A stretch of 64,000 nucleotides of DNA, taken from the NCBI GenBank assembly GCA_020746105.1, contig CM036617.1, positions 160,216,912 to 160,280,911 of the forward strand. Reading direction: 5' to 3'. The notes beneath the pieces are model-generated. The model did no database searches. It was not told where the DNA came from and was given only the letters and a program-made list of their open reading frames with translations. Shown here piece by piece: positions 29,401 to 44,400 of the stretch. The stretch comes from Trogon surrucura (Eukaryota; Chordata; Aves; Trogoniformes; Trogonidae). A program made the position numbers and the translations under genes. Position 1 is the first letter of the stretch. Each line of letters opens with the position of its first letter.

Positions 29401-32400
29401 GCTGGAGTTATGTGACCTGCTCTGGTACTTTTACTTTGCCCAGCACCAGGGGGTGATCCAGCTCACTATTCTCACTTTAAAATCGCAAAAGAAGGCAGAA
29501 TACACAGCAGAAGGAAAGCCTGCACGTTGAAACACCCTCTTCACCAAAGCTGAGGCTCTGCCTGGTAGTCATAATACGGGCAGGTATATACCCTCTCCTC
29601 TGGGAGAAGGATAAAGATTTTTTTGTATGTAGAAATCACCTTTCTCCCATACCACAGTGCATAGATGGCCTGGATGGAAATGGGACCTGCATTTGTGCTG
29701 AGGCATTTCAAGGCTCACACTGTCAGTTCTGCTCAGACCCTGGCAAATACGGACCTCAGTGTGACAAAGGTAAGTATAGCTGTATTTCCTCAGTGTAACA
29801 GCATGGGCTATTTCTTTTGGACCCTTGTAGCATCAAGGTAGGAGTTAACTGCTAGCTAAACAGTCTCTTTGGAGGATGAGCAAGACGTCTGCAGGGTACT
29901 TTCATTTCTTATTTCAAAGGGATACATCATAAGCTCAGAGTCAGTGAAAATCTCACTGACTTAATTGGGCTTTCTGCAGGGGCCATAGCCTGCTTTATAC
30001 AAATTCATTGTTCTTTTCATCTTCATCTCCCTCACATAAGTAATTCAAAAGAAAATCTTTTCTGTTCTATTCCCATCTGGCATTGCCCACAGCAGAACAG
30101 ATTCTGCCTGCAATGGCAAACATATGTAATCTGAGAACAACGAGATCTATAAACAGATTGTGTTTAATAACAATCCTTACTGAATAATTTCTGATCCATT
30201 AAATAGTTCATAGTTATAACAGTCATCTGTATACTGACAGATTTAATCCTGTTACATCAAACCATACTACATTTGAAAGCCTACAGAATACGCACCATCA
30301 AATTTAGATATAATCCCTATCTACAATATAATTTTTATTCTTTTTGCTGTGAAACAGCCTGTCATTTATGAAGCACAGCTCACTTGAAGGTTCAAAGGTA
30401 CACGGACAAAAGCTGAGAGACAAATTCCATAAGAACAGCTGATATTGCTTAAGCTCTAGTCCTGCCAAAGCAGTACGTATTGGCTTAATTCATCACCGCT
30501 GGCACCTCCTGGGATGGCAGAAGGCTTACCTGCTGTGTCCTTCAGACACATTCCTGTGCCTCCCAGCAGCATTAATCAGCCCAGAACCAGCAAAGTGCTG
30601 GCAGGTCTGTGCTCCTGCTCTGTGCACTGGTCCAGCACCACACAGTTTGCAGGATTGTGGACTCAGTATTAAATGGCCTCTTGTATCACTGCCAAAAGTT
30701 GTGCAATGAAATAACTTTAGCCTTAATAGCCTAGAACATAGCATTTTGTTCCTACTTTTCTGAAGTACTTTGAAATTCATTGATAGATAAGTGCACTATA
30801 AAGACACAATAGATTTTAAATTGCTACTCATAAAACACATGGACATGATAAAAGACAATGATAAAAAAACAGTAAGTCTTCCCAACAAAGTGACCTTAAA
30901 AATACAAAAACTTTAGATCTTAGAAAAAAAAGGATGACCTGATTCATAAGAAATGCTGCATGAGGATAGATGTCTTTTACCACTGTGGAACTGCATACTG
31001 TAATTTATCTCTGCTAGAGTGCCCCTGCATTTATGGGAAGTGCGATAACCGAATAGACAGCGATGGGATCTGTCTTCCTGGATCATGCAGAAGTGGATAC
31101 ATGGGAAAATTCTGTGATAAGCAGATTGTTCCCTGTGCGCCCTCCCTACAGCTTTGCCACGCACATGCAGACTGTCAGCTTACTGATGGTGCAGTGAGGT
31201 AAGTCACTAACTTGCATCTAATTAATATTAACTGTACTGCAGCTCTTTCCCATTTGCTTGAGCAACACAGCCGGCTGTAGCATTACACAACCGTCAGCCA
31301 CAGAAATACTGCTATGCAGCAAATGAGCATAAACATGCACCACAGCGACCTTGAGTTGCAAGATAGTAATTAGGAGTTCTCAATGCCCTACCCTGTGTAC
31401 CTTATGTTTAATAAGATAGGCGCATACAGATCTGAACCTCAGTCAGAAGGCTGCCTTCCTACCAACATCTGCAAAAGCTCTTAGGAAACTCTGATTTCTA
31501 ACCATCCCTTAGTGAATTAGGAGTTTGAGCCTTACTAAAAACAATGAAACTCTCAAACAGTTTGGTGATAGATAGCTCACTCTGGTCAGCTGAGGTAAGG
31601 TTTACATGCCACAACCCTGAAAATTTCAGCATGGGCTTTCCAGCCCTGGCAGCACTGGTCACAAATCTCCATTATTGCTATAACTGCCTTGGGCTTGCCT
31701 CATGCTCACCCTCACACGCAGCTAGTTTTCCTCTTGCCGCAGCACGTTCATAATGAGTCACCACAGAAAGCAGAATGGGGGATGCTGTGTAACTTCAGTG
31801 CTTAAGAAATTCTCTCCAATATGGGGTAATCTTGGGGGTGACAACACAGGGAACCGGTGGGGCTAATTGTCTTGCATGCATTTCTCGGAAAATGCTATCT
31901 TCTGTGTCACTGAAAGAAAGAGCAAGCTCAGCTCATAATTAATTTAGAGTGATTAGCTCACCTTTGAAAGATCACATCAGCACAGAATTAATTTCACTCA
32001 CCATCTTGTACACAGAGAATGGATCCCTGATTTGATTTAATTAACCCAGTCAATATTTTGGAAAAAAAATCTGTAACATATGCACTTGAGTTATATGTAT
32101 CATGAATCCAAGGTTACCAATTTTAAGCTGCCTATAAAAAGCATATTAGAGTGGAAAATGCTTCACTGCAGCTGTCTCGTTTAACATTGCCCTCCTCCTC
32201 TTGTTTCTGTAGCTGTGTTTGCAAACCTGGCTATGAGGGAGATGGCATGAGCTGCAGCAAAGTTGATCCTTGTGCTGCTTTAAACCCAGGTGGCTGCAAT
32301 ATCAATGTAAGTACGTGCTTTTCCCACAGAGCCTGACACCACAGAAAAGTAGGCAGTAAGGGAGGTTTGGCCAGAAGCTTTTGGAGAAGGAAGAGTCACA

Positions 32401-35400
32401 ATCTTCACTGCAATTTCAAGCTCTTTCCCCAGATAGAGACATCATTATTTCTTAGGCAAGCCTTACACCTTAAGCCAGATGCCACCTAACTCTCCTGAAC
32501 AGATGCTTCTGCATCCCCCCCAGGCTGAGTGCATCCAGATGGGCCCTGGAGAGCACAAGTGTGTTTGCCAGGCAGGATGGACAGGCAATGGAAGGGACTG
32601 CTCGGCCATCAACAACTGCCTGCTGCCCACCATGGCAGGGTGCCATGAAAATGCCTCCTGCATATACATCGGGCCAGGCCAGGTACGTGCTCTCACATTC
32701 ATTGCCACTTTTAGCACTAGTCACCCATTTTCCTCTGCCGGTGCTTCCTACCCTGTTTTCTTCCTCAGATTCTCCTCTCCCTCCCAGCCACAAGGTTATT
32801 CCCACACAATGCTCTCTACCCAAAGCATTCTTCTTCCGTTCCTACTCCCGAGTTCCCTCCCTCCTACATGGTGCTGTTCCAGCAGTAAATATTTTTTAGT
32901 AAGTACGTTAGTAGGTGTCAGGTTTAAAGGTCTTCTGGAAATATAAATCAGTGTCATTCCACTGAAGTCAATGGAGCTACACAGAAAAACAGAGAGACTA
33001 ATTCACCATGTCTAGCATATTGCACACTATTTTAATAATTTTAATGAATTGCTGTGTTTTATTGAAACGACAGAATGACTGCAAGTGTAAGGATGGATTT
33101 CGAGGGAATGGAATTGAATGCATACCCATAAACTCATGCCTGGAACAAAATGGAAAATGTCATCATCTGGTGAGTAATTAATCATTTCCTGAGCAAAGTG
33201 TTCAGATATATATCGTGCCTCGCCTCCCATGCACACCACGGAATTTCCTTGCCATTTCAAGCCTGCAATTTCTGTCTGAGATAGAACAAAGCTTTCCAAG
33301 CAGTGCTACAAGGACCAAAACCACTATGTGAACCATGTCAGCATGGTACACGTACTGAGGACAGACTGCAAGGGTTGCTCCTAACTCTACCTGTACAAAA
33401 GGACTATCCTGAGCCTGGAATATGTAAATGCTGCTTCCCTAACAGGAATTACAGTTCGGATGCACTAGCCTGTTGGGGTGTTCACCTAAGTCACACACCT
33501 CTACGCAGGCATCTATCAGCTTCATCAGCATGTGTTCAGGTGCCCTTCAGGCTCTGCTGTGCTCTGTAGTGCCTGCAAGAGCTACACCAGCCTTAGGCGG
33601 GACACAGGGACAAAACTAAAGCAAAGAGCATTGGGGAGCAGAGGATGAACCTGCCAGAGCTGGATAAAGGAACAGGGCCCAGTTTACACAGGAAAAAAGT
33701 AAGAAAGGGTGAAGCAAGGGTTTAGATTCCTACAGACTTAGTGCATAGTGGGCAGGTGAAGGAGCTGGTGCCCCCATCTGGTGGAGTTTCTCCTATAGGA
33801 TGGTGTATAGGGTGAGGATGTCCATGGAAGATGGAACAAAGGTCCTTTGTTAAGTTTATGTTTCTATACGAATGGGTTTCAGCAAAAAGCCATCCTTGTT
33901 CTTGAGTGGTCTACCAAGTATTTAATAAATTTCTTTTCCTTCTGGTTCAAAGGCAACTTGTCAGTTTGAGTCTTCTCGTGGCTGGGAGTGTGTGTGCCCA
34001 AAGGGCTATGAAGGAGACGGTAAAATCTGCTACGGAAATGCTGCAGATGTAAGTAAGATGATGATGATCTTCTCTGAGCACAGGACCTCCTGCACAGTTC
34101 TCACACTGGATCTTAACCACAGAGATAGCAAAGGCATTATAAACAGCTAGAAATACACAATGCCCACCAGTGTTATTTGCAGACAGCGTTCCTGCTGGAG
34201 ACTCCTGCCTGATGCAAAAATGATATGTTGAGTTTAAAAACACAGCTTGGAAAGGGGTCTAAGCAATCCGAGCATATTTCTTTAAACAAATTGAAAAATG
34301 CCAGCCCCTGAGGCCTAACATGCAGAAGTGCTGAGCTCTCACTCCTCAGTTGGGAGTGGCGAGCACCTAGATCTTCTGAAGTTCTGCCTTGAGGTCTATC
34401 TCGGTGGAAACGGTCAATTTATCATGTTAAGACAAACCACGCTGATTGGCAGGGGAATACAACCAATATAAGTAAATTGGTTAAATAAATACACATTTAA
34501 CAGCATAGGAAAAATTAAAGTGTCAGCTTCCCCAGCCATTGGCAATAATCTTAACATGGCTTTTAGCACTATCTGCCATCCCTGCTCATACCATCATCTA
34601 TCATTGTTCGAAGTCCTGTGGCAGAATAAAGGCTCTTCACTTGCAGGATGACATGTAAGATACTTTACAAATACCAAGCAAAACAACATACTTTTTTCAA
34701 TTAATTTCACACTGAAAGAAAAGGTTTAGGTTTGCATTCCTGGAAACTTACTGCTTAGCCTGATGTCAGTACACATTACATGCCAAGTTCAGGCACACCT
34801 AAGACACCTAAGCAATAAATGGCCTGATTTTCAAAATAGTTGGTAACTTACCCTTCCCATTAACAGAAAGTATCAGTAGTAGAAAAAACACAGATGTCTT
34901 CCATTTTCACACACACTTAAAACCTCCTCCTTCATGTCACATTAGCCAGGCCAGACAGAGCTATAGCAAGGGTACTTTGGTATAACTTGTTAAAGCTTGC
35001 ATACTCATTTCTCTCTCTTTCTGTTTCTAATTAGGAATTATCTACTCTGTCAGAAGCAGCTGCTTTTAACCAATGGGTTAATGTAAGTACACTTCATGGC
35101 TGTTGTTTGATGGGGTTTTTTTCAGTAGTATGTTTAAGTTTGAAGAAAAACTTGAGCCTTTCAATGTTGAGAAACAGGAACCCCACACCAATATTCCCGT
35201 CATGCAGCAGAGGCCCTAGCTGTGGAGAAGCATTGGAATTCCTCCAGTCATAGCAGGGCTGATCATCTGATTCCCTTATATCCAAATTCTGATTCCCAAA
35301 TTCAAGCAAATAAGGAAGCTCCACAAGCAGAAGAGCAAGTTACAAGCCCACTCTCTGGGGCAGAAGTAAATACACTTTAGTGTACATAAACACACTTCAG

Positions 35401-38400
35401 CCCAGATGACAAGCAGTGGGGTACAAGCAGAGCTTGAACGTGCCAAGTGACTTTTTCCAACTTTCCTCAAGCAACGGAGCTACAAGCAAGTGGAGAGGGA
35501 AGGCAGTGACTTACACTTCCCATTTCCACTGAGCCCCATGACAGGTCATCAGTGTGCTGCTGCCACAGCAAGCAAAAAGACTCAGTCTGTGCAGATTAGC
35601 TTGTTTGGCTTCAGATTAGGGAAGAAACACCAAATTAGATGAAAAAAACCAAGCAAACAAACAAAAAGCTCTGGATTGACAGTGTCTGCTTTTTACTTTC
35701 AAATGCTATCACCTATTACTAGGACAGCAATAATACTAGAAGTCTTACCTCACCATATGAATAAAGATCAAAATCAGTTTCTCCTACAAAGAGCTTAAAA
35801 CCTAATGTAAGAAGTGTGTAGCTAACACATAGCAAACAAAGAGGAACAGGAATATGTTAATAAATAGCATCGGAAACAGAAGTCACAGTATATGAGCTGC
35901 TTTCATGCTTTTCAAAGTTAGACAACTCAGGGAATCACTAAAGCACAAGATTGCAACAGGGACCTCAGGTGTCTGCTTAAAAGAGGCCAGTGTGGCTAAT
36001 TCAGTGATCTGTGTAGCCCTCGGCTGCAGCACTGGACAGTGTACAGAGAAACTAATGAAGTTAAAGAAATGAGCACAATAAGAAAGGCTGTTCAACTGCG
36101 AATGGTCTCTCTACATAATGAACCATGGGGGGAAAAAATCAGGGAGCAGATTCTGTAAAATCTGTTGAGATGAGAATGTGGAAGTTTCTGCTACACGTCA
36201 GAGAAACAGTATCCCTTAAATAATTGTAGCTACAAGCATGGGCAAAAGAGGGAGGGATATGTATCTGCAGGGCTTTTAGCTTTGTACTTGAACAGGAATG
36301 TGATGTTTACCACTTTTCATAACCAAATATTTTTCTTGGTGGTCAGGAAGGGTGAGAAAGGGAAGTCTGTTGCTATTTCTATATTTAAATATTTGGAAGG
36401 TGACAGTGATGATGACTAGAAAGAAAGATGATCTTAACAGAGGAAAAATTCCCAGCCATTTAAGGGAGCCATTTCCCTTCTTGACTTAAAACCCAGTATG
36501 GATATTGAAGGACTACCCAAAACAAGCCAGCTTCCAGGCAGCATACCAGCTGCAGAAAGTTAGAACCCAGGCTCATATTGCTCCCAAGCTCATATTGATC
36601 CCTCAAGTTTTGCAGCAGCAAAAATGGCACGTTGTGGAGCCTGTGAAAAGTTTGGAGAACCACATCTTCAGCAAGATCACATTTAAATCTTTAGCTCTCC
36701 TTTTTCTACGCCACCATAAAAAAATTCACACAACTGGAAAAAATCCTCCCGAGTGGAGGCTATCTCCATCCTTAAGGCAGATACAAACATGCAGAAGACT
36801 AATTGGTCCATGCACACCACAGAGCCCATATCCCTGATTTAAAATAAGAGCTGTCAGCAGCAAGCTCCACTGCAGTGCTAATGGGCACAGATATGCCTTG
36901 GACATCGTGAAAAATTCCAGCTGTGTTAAATAGTCTTATTCCAAATAGGAGCATTGTGTCATGTGGGTTTCTTATTTCATAGTTCATAATCCTTCTATCT
37001 GTTAAATCGCACACAGTGCTCTGTAAAAGCAGGTTACCTGAAGTTATCAGTAACCATTCATATTTACCACCATGTTTTTTGTTGCGGCTTTGGGGTTTTT
37101 TGCATTCAAGTGAATAAAATAGAATCCATGAGACAGAATAACTTTTACGGGAGATAACTTATGTGTTTCATAACAAAAAACAGTTCTGACCTAAATATTG
37201 CTCCTGCCCTTTAAAGGTTGGCAATCTATTCTGTAAAAAATAGACACTCATTTACCATTTTTGTACAGCTCTAAGTACTTTTGTTCAAGTCATTGCTCAG
37301 TATAATAGTTTTTCCTCTCTGGGCTGGTCACAAAGCACGTCACATACTCCACCTTGCTAAAAAGTCACTGCCTGCTATTTATAGATCACCCTTAGGATTA
37401 TTCTATTCTCTTCACTTTCATGCAGGAGGCTGAGATAAACTCGATGTTGTCCACCACCTCAAACCTCACTGTTCTTGTGCCTTCTCTCCAAGCAATTGAT
37501 AGCATGGATGAAGACGAGAAAGCCTTTTGGATGTCAAAGAGTAACATCCCAACTCTACTGAAGTACGTTAGTGGTGTGGGGTTTTTCAACTAATTGCTTT
37601 TCATGCCAAACAAGCCTTTGGTTTGAAACCACTAGAGCAAGACAGCTATTACAATTTTAAGGGAAGGACACAGGATTCTTCTTCTAGGTACAGTGGTATA
37701 AATCTCTCTGTAGCAAGTCCACTGGAAACAAAGGCATTATTTGTATTATGCCAGAAATGTGTAACAGCCAAGCTAAGATCAGAACACAGCTGAACTAGGT
37801 ATTGCACAAACAATTCCTGCTTTAAACATTTTTATATACACTATTTATCTGAAAAAAAAAAAAAAAGAAAATACAAAACCTTCAAATCCAGTTAATTTCC
37901 TTTAGGTATCATGTATTGACAGGAGCTTACAGCTTTGCCGATTTCCAGAATTTATCATCCTCTGACATGCTGCCAACATCTCTACAGAGCAACTTCCTAC
38001 ACTTGTCTAAAGAAAATGGGGTGAGATAACCTGCAAACCACTCTGGTATCATACACTAAACCCTGACCATCACTGCCTCCAACTTTCTTACTACAAAACT
38101 ACACAAACATTACGCATATGTATTTAAGAAAAAAAAAAAAAAGACCATGTCGTAAAATTAAAGAAATAGATCAATTACATTAGGCACTCCGGGAGAGACA
38201 TTTACTTGATTTTCTCCATCACTTTACCTAGCTGAAATTTGTCCACAATATTACTTCTTAATGTCCCAGCGGCTGCTGCAAAAGTTGGACAGTCTCATAG
38301 TCAAGTGGAAGCACAGTCCCTGCCTAGAAAAGCCCATGTGAACTAATTTAAGACAAAGACCCAATAACTTATGCTAGGGAACTGGGAAGGTAGGAAGAAG

Positions 38401-41400
38401 CAGTGATATGGTGCACAGCCTAGTAGTCCCAAACCACCCAAAAGCATTTTTAATGGTAAATAACTACAACTGGCAGCTCTTCCCCCTCTGCCTTTTCATT
38501 TAGTGCTCCGTGTTCCGAGTAGGATTTTCTGGAAATAAACATTGCATATTTAAGCACTTCATCCCCATTAAGGGCGAGAAAGATCCCACCACCTCCATGC
38601 CCCAAGGGACAAATCACAGATGGGCTTTTTCAAAGCTGCACAGACCCGGGAGGGTATGAATCGGCACAGGAGCTCATCCTGCCGTGGGGTGGGGGGTCAG
38701 CACACCTACACCGAGTAACTACCTTGTGCAAGCAACCCCATGGCTTTCCTGGTCTGTACATGAGGAAGATCACAGAGTCCTGAAGTCACCTCCCCTGTGC
38801 ATGGTTCCCTGCGGGTAATCCAGTCTGTGGCACGACAGGTGCCATGGTGGACCCCCTGGCAGGTGTTTGGGAAGGTGTGGAAATGCACAGCATGAACCAC
38901 CACCACGATGTGGAAGCAAACCCTCTCTCCTCTCCCTCTTTCAGAACATCACCGTCGAGGGTGCTCACATCGTGGCTGGAGACATCGCATCCACAAACGG
39001 GGTCATACATGTTATCGATAAGGTACGTGGCCGCATAGGAAAATAACAGCTTTTGGGGAAAAAAAAAAAATATTTGCACAGAATAGCAAATGCATCTGAT
39101 CCTTGCAGGAGCAGCCACAGTACGTGCACTGACATAGGGTATCTGCTCATTTTTCAGGTTCTCACCCCCCTCCACAGCACTGTCATGCCGAGGCTGCTGG
39201 ACCGCCTGGAACAAATGCCTGATTACTCCATTTTCAGGGACTACATTATTGTAAGCTTTCACATCATTTTAAGAATAGAAGCATCTTTCTGCTTTGTTTA
39301 CATTTGGTCTATCAGTGGTCAATTCTGACTTGTTCTTATGTGTTTCACAACAGCAATACAGCCTGGCAAATGAAATAGAAGCTGCAAACACATACACAGT
39401 CTTTGCCCCAAGTAATGATGCCATAGGAAACTACCTAAGGGATAAAAAGTCTGCTACTCTGGTATGTATTACTCATAAGACTTGTCTTGACAACTCAGTA
39501 TCTCATTTCAGTTTCAAGTGCATGGATTGAGAGGACACAGAAAAAGAAAGAGGTGTGTTTTTTCCAGAAATCCAGTAGGTTTGGTTTTGTTTTTAACAAG
39601 AGAAGAGGTGAGGAGAGATGGATCTACCTATATCTTTCTGGCTTGCTGGAAGAGCTTAGATATTTGTTCTGGGTTTTGTCCTTCTCTAGGTTTAAACCAT
39701 GTTGATAGTATCTAGATAGTTCATCATTAGACCTTTTTCTTTTTTATTTTTGCAAAGATCATCAGTACAGGAATGACCAAGAATAACACTGAAATGTATT
39801 TCCTAGGTGAACAAGTCCAGTCCCCTGTCATCGCTGACAACCCTATCATTAATAACGCCACAAAATATTCTGACTCTTGCTTAAAACTATCCAGATGCTT
39901 GCCCTGTCACTCCTGCAGGAACATTATTGCCCAGCCACTTTCTGAAGACCATTTCTAATCCCAGTTTAAAAGCACTGTTAGCCAGTCCCAGGGCTCAGAA
40001 AAATTTCTGACATTTTCTTGGCTAGAAGAATTTCCTCATGCAAACCCTATTGCTGCTGCCCAGTCCCAGGAGCCCCACACCAGGCTCATGCCTGACCTGG
40101 CCAACATCTCCTCCCACCAGTGCAGACATGTCCATCCCACATCCCGTGCTGACCTCAGTCCTTGTGCAGCACAGACCTAATTTATATTATTTTGACAGGA
40201 CACCTCTGGCCAGTTTATATCCCTTTATTCTTAAGCCAGGAGTATACTTCGGCTGAAACGACTTTCTATCTCTGGCATTTGTGCCCTGATGTACTTACAA
40301 AGACAAGCAGCCTTCTCAACCCTGTCGGTTCCCTCCCAAGATGAGCTATCTGTTTCCAGTGCCTTTCTTCATATTTGCTCCAGTCTGAAACAGTTCTATC
40401 AAATACATGTATTAATAGCTACACCTTGCAGAGGAAGCTTTGCCCATGACTTGTTCAATGACATTAATACGTCTCTGTCTCTTCCATAAATATTTACCCT
40501 GACACACTCTGTCCCTACTTTCATGATCTCTATTTACAGCCAAGAAGCCAAGGAGCACGAGGTTCAAATGACTCATTCCAAAACATTTACCATCAACTGG
40601 CAAAAACACAGCAAAAGTCTTGCTTGCTGCCTCATTTGGAGAATTCATGCATGATCAAGCTACATCTGGTCAAATGACTTTTGAATGCTATTTTAGTTGT
40701 TTCAAGACACAGCATCATCATTTCTGCATCACTGTAAAACACATTTATAACAAACTCCGAGAGACACATAGGGCATAAATCCCATCAGTTACATACACAT
40801 ACAAATCTTTTTCATTTCCACTACTTACCAATATTTCTTCTGTCTTTATTCCATCCTCTCAACCTTGCCTGGTGTGGTAATCTGACACTCCCCCCCTCCC
40901 AACAAAAAAAAACAACAAAAAAAGAAGGTTTAGCTTCCCTAAGCCTTATCCTCTTCATGAAACATCTTGGGAGAACTCTTCCACCAAGGGAAGAAACCCC
41001 ATTTCTTGGCTTTGATGAAGCAAGGTCTTGTTCTCACTCTACTGGTGATTAACAACAGAAAAGAAGATGGATAGAAGTTAATTGTTCCTTCAAAGCATCC
41101 AAATCAAGAGGATTAGAGTTAGGCACTGATGGAGATTAGCTCTATCTTAAATGCCACCTTCTTGCCTGCAAACACTTCCTTGTCAAATCTGCAGAAATCA
41201 AAATAGAATGGGTCCCACTGTAAGATATGTAAAGACATCTATTTCACCCTGCAGGCAAAGCCAGGCAACATCACATATCTTGCAAACTGAGATTGCTTCA
41301 TGCTTTCACATACTTTTAAGGGAGTGAAAGAATGAGGAGTGGTATGAATATTCAGAACAATGAGACAGCAGGGAACAGGATTTCCTACAAACACCTTTTC

Positions 41401-44400
41401 CTGCAAAATCATAGACCTGAAGCAACACTACATCTGTTGGTTAGGCAGCTCCTAAACCTTCCAAATACCCCAGTTTCTCTCACATCTTCAAATCTCTCAC
41501 AAACACATTCCACTTCTGCTTCATCCTCCAAGTCAAAGAAAGCTCTTGGAGTTTCCTGCTTTGAAACAAGCTGTAGAAGCCTTGGGAATCCCTCAAAAAA
41601 ATTTTATTTGCAGGGAACAATTTCACCACATCCATGAAAAATGAATGCACTGTAGTAATGAAGCATAGGAAATCTTCCAATTAACATATATGGCTCTAAT
41701 ATCTTATTGATGGAAGATGACCTTAAATATTAAAAAACCCAAACAAACTCACAAACCTATAAATTACTGTAAATGTTCATCTAGGGATTCTTAAATGAAG
41801 AAGGAATGGGTATGGTGAAGATTATAAAAGCACTCACGAATATGAACTTTTAATGTGAAAAGAATTCATGAAGTTCAGAGTACTAAGAAGTCATCTGACT
41901 AACTTCTCCCTTAATCTGTCAGCCAGGCCTATACACAGAAAGAAACACTACCAGGCTCAAGCAAACTTTGGTCCCATCAGTTCAATAGTCTTTCATCTCC
42001 CACATAAGTCAATAAAAGTTTCATTATGAGAGGAACGCAGGCTCTCCACAGTAAGAAATATCAAATGACTTGCATCTGCAGAAACTTGTCCTTAAATTCA
42101 GGCAATCTATATTTGGCTTATACCCTTTGGGAAAAACTATCGCTAATAACATTTCATACTTTCTCACACATCTCTGAATTTAATTGTGTGTCTGCAGGAT
42201 GAAGGCCAAATCCGCTATCACATTGTGCTAGATGAGAAGCTCCTGAAGAACAACCTGCACAACGGCATGCACAGGGACACCATGCTAGGGTTCTCCTACC
42301 AGGTTGGGTTCTTCCTCCACAATGGCCAGGTACTGCTGTCTGCAATTTCTTGGATAAACAGGTTTCCTGCTTTTTATGATTCTAGCTTCAACCTTAAACT
42401 GCGCACCCATCATTAGCTTCTAGGTCATAATAGCACAATGCAATGCCTCTTTCAGAGCTGCTTAATCCAAAGTCACCTTTGAAGGGATCTTTGACTGAAT
42501 TTGATTTCAGCTGTGCTGTTCACATTTAACATTGCGTTTTAGAAACTACTGTGGTGGACGTTCATTTCTAGCTGCTATGAATCCACATGGCAAAGCAGTC
42601 ATTAATCTGACTTCCGAGAGCTCTTAGAAACCTGCCTTCCATTATAAAACATTAATTCTATTTCCTGTGGATTTAATCCACTTTCAGTCCTAGGAGCTCA
42701 AAGCACTGGACTGTAAATATGAATTGCTTTTCAACACCACTCATGGGAAGATGAGGCACAGTAAGATTAAGTGACACACCCAATTCTGTGGCACACCTGG
42801 GAAGGGAACTTCATCCTCTCTTTTCTCTGTTCCAGAGTTCCCTCTGGGCATAGAAAAGGCAGAAAGAAAGCTTCTCAGCAAAGCAGTTTCAGCCCTGCTA
42901 TTTGCTCTGCCTGTGGCAGAGCCCTGGAAAATCATCTGCTCATGAGGCTGTAGCTGGTGAGGACATGATGGGAGTGTGGGGTAGCAGTGAGATGATGAAA
43001 GTCGTCCTTGAAGGAGCAGCTGCTAGGAGGGCTTTTCTGAAGCCATTCATCCCTTCCAGACATCAAACCCAACTCTTGGCTTGCTTTAGGCTCCTTCTTC
43101 AAACCCTTTACCTTTACACCTCACAGAAAAAAACTGCTCTGCAAAATCCTGTTGCTAAGAAAATTCAACAGGCTTCAAGTCATCTCCTGCCCTCCAGTCC
43201 AGTGAAGCCCTTAAATGCAGCAACTGGGATGTGAGCAAGTGATTGAAGTTAACTACATTCATAGGTTTTCCTCAAGTGAGACTTGTCACTGCTCCTTCTT
43301 TCACCTGCTGCTGCGCTAGTTACCACACAGCTACCCAACAGTTCTGCTGCTTTCTTACCGATTGATTTCGTTTGCAGCTATTCATAAATGATGCGCCTAT
43401 AAGTTATACAAATGTTGCAACAGACAAAGGAATTATTCATGGATTGGGAAAAGTCCTGGAAATCCAGAAGAACAGATGTGACATCAACGACACAGTGATC
43501 ATTGTAAGTGATTCTGTTTGTACAGATGCTTAAAGGCTCGTCAGAGAAATCTATAGCCAAACACAGCTCAAATGTACAAAATACTTAACACTATTTCCCA
43601 GTAAGAAATGCATATGTTTTCCACAAAGGATATTCCTACCAGAGTTTTAGCATTTATTAAGACAGCTTTGATCCTACAATTGGTGTACTGACAGTCTAGA
43701 TAAAATATAATCAGAGTGGCACAGGAATATGCAATTCCTGAGCTATAATAGTAATGCACTATTCTAATACATCTTCTTAGCCAGGCCAAGTGAACAAACA
43801 GGAAAAAAAAATTTAAAAATAAGGAAAATAAAATATTTTTAGTAAGGAAAAAAAATTCTTTTCATTCCAAGTGTGGAGTACCACTGTACATACTCATGAA
43901 ACCCCTGTACCCTCCAAATAAGTCATTCTCCCTCTTTTGTTCTTGTCACATATGAAATACAAATGGGTTTACATTCCCCTAAAGAATAGGATGCGATTTC
44001 CTCAAATTGTCAGAGAAAGGTTTCCTTTGTCTTGTCTCCTGAGTGAGTCAAATAGGACAGCAAACAGGCAGCTTACCTCCCTTTTTACAGAGCATGCAAT
44101 GACCTCAACAAGGAAGAAAAAATGAGGCTTGTGCTTCAGTTAAAGCAAATTTAACATGCATAAACTTTTGTAGCTTCATTCTTTTGCTTGGGATGCAGTC
44201 CCACATTTGAGTATGTTTCATTCAAGGCTTTTTCCCAGCTTTGCTCTGACAGGTCCATCCTTTGCACATAGTCCCTTGACTTCCAACAGAAAATTAGTTT
44301 CCCTGCTATGTTCAAATGCAGCAACATACTTAAACATTCATTTAAATCTCACTGAAATAAGGACATAGATGGCTAAACGGTAATAGTATTAAACATTATG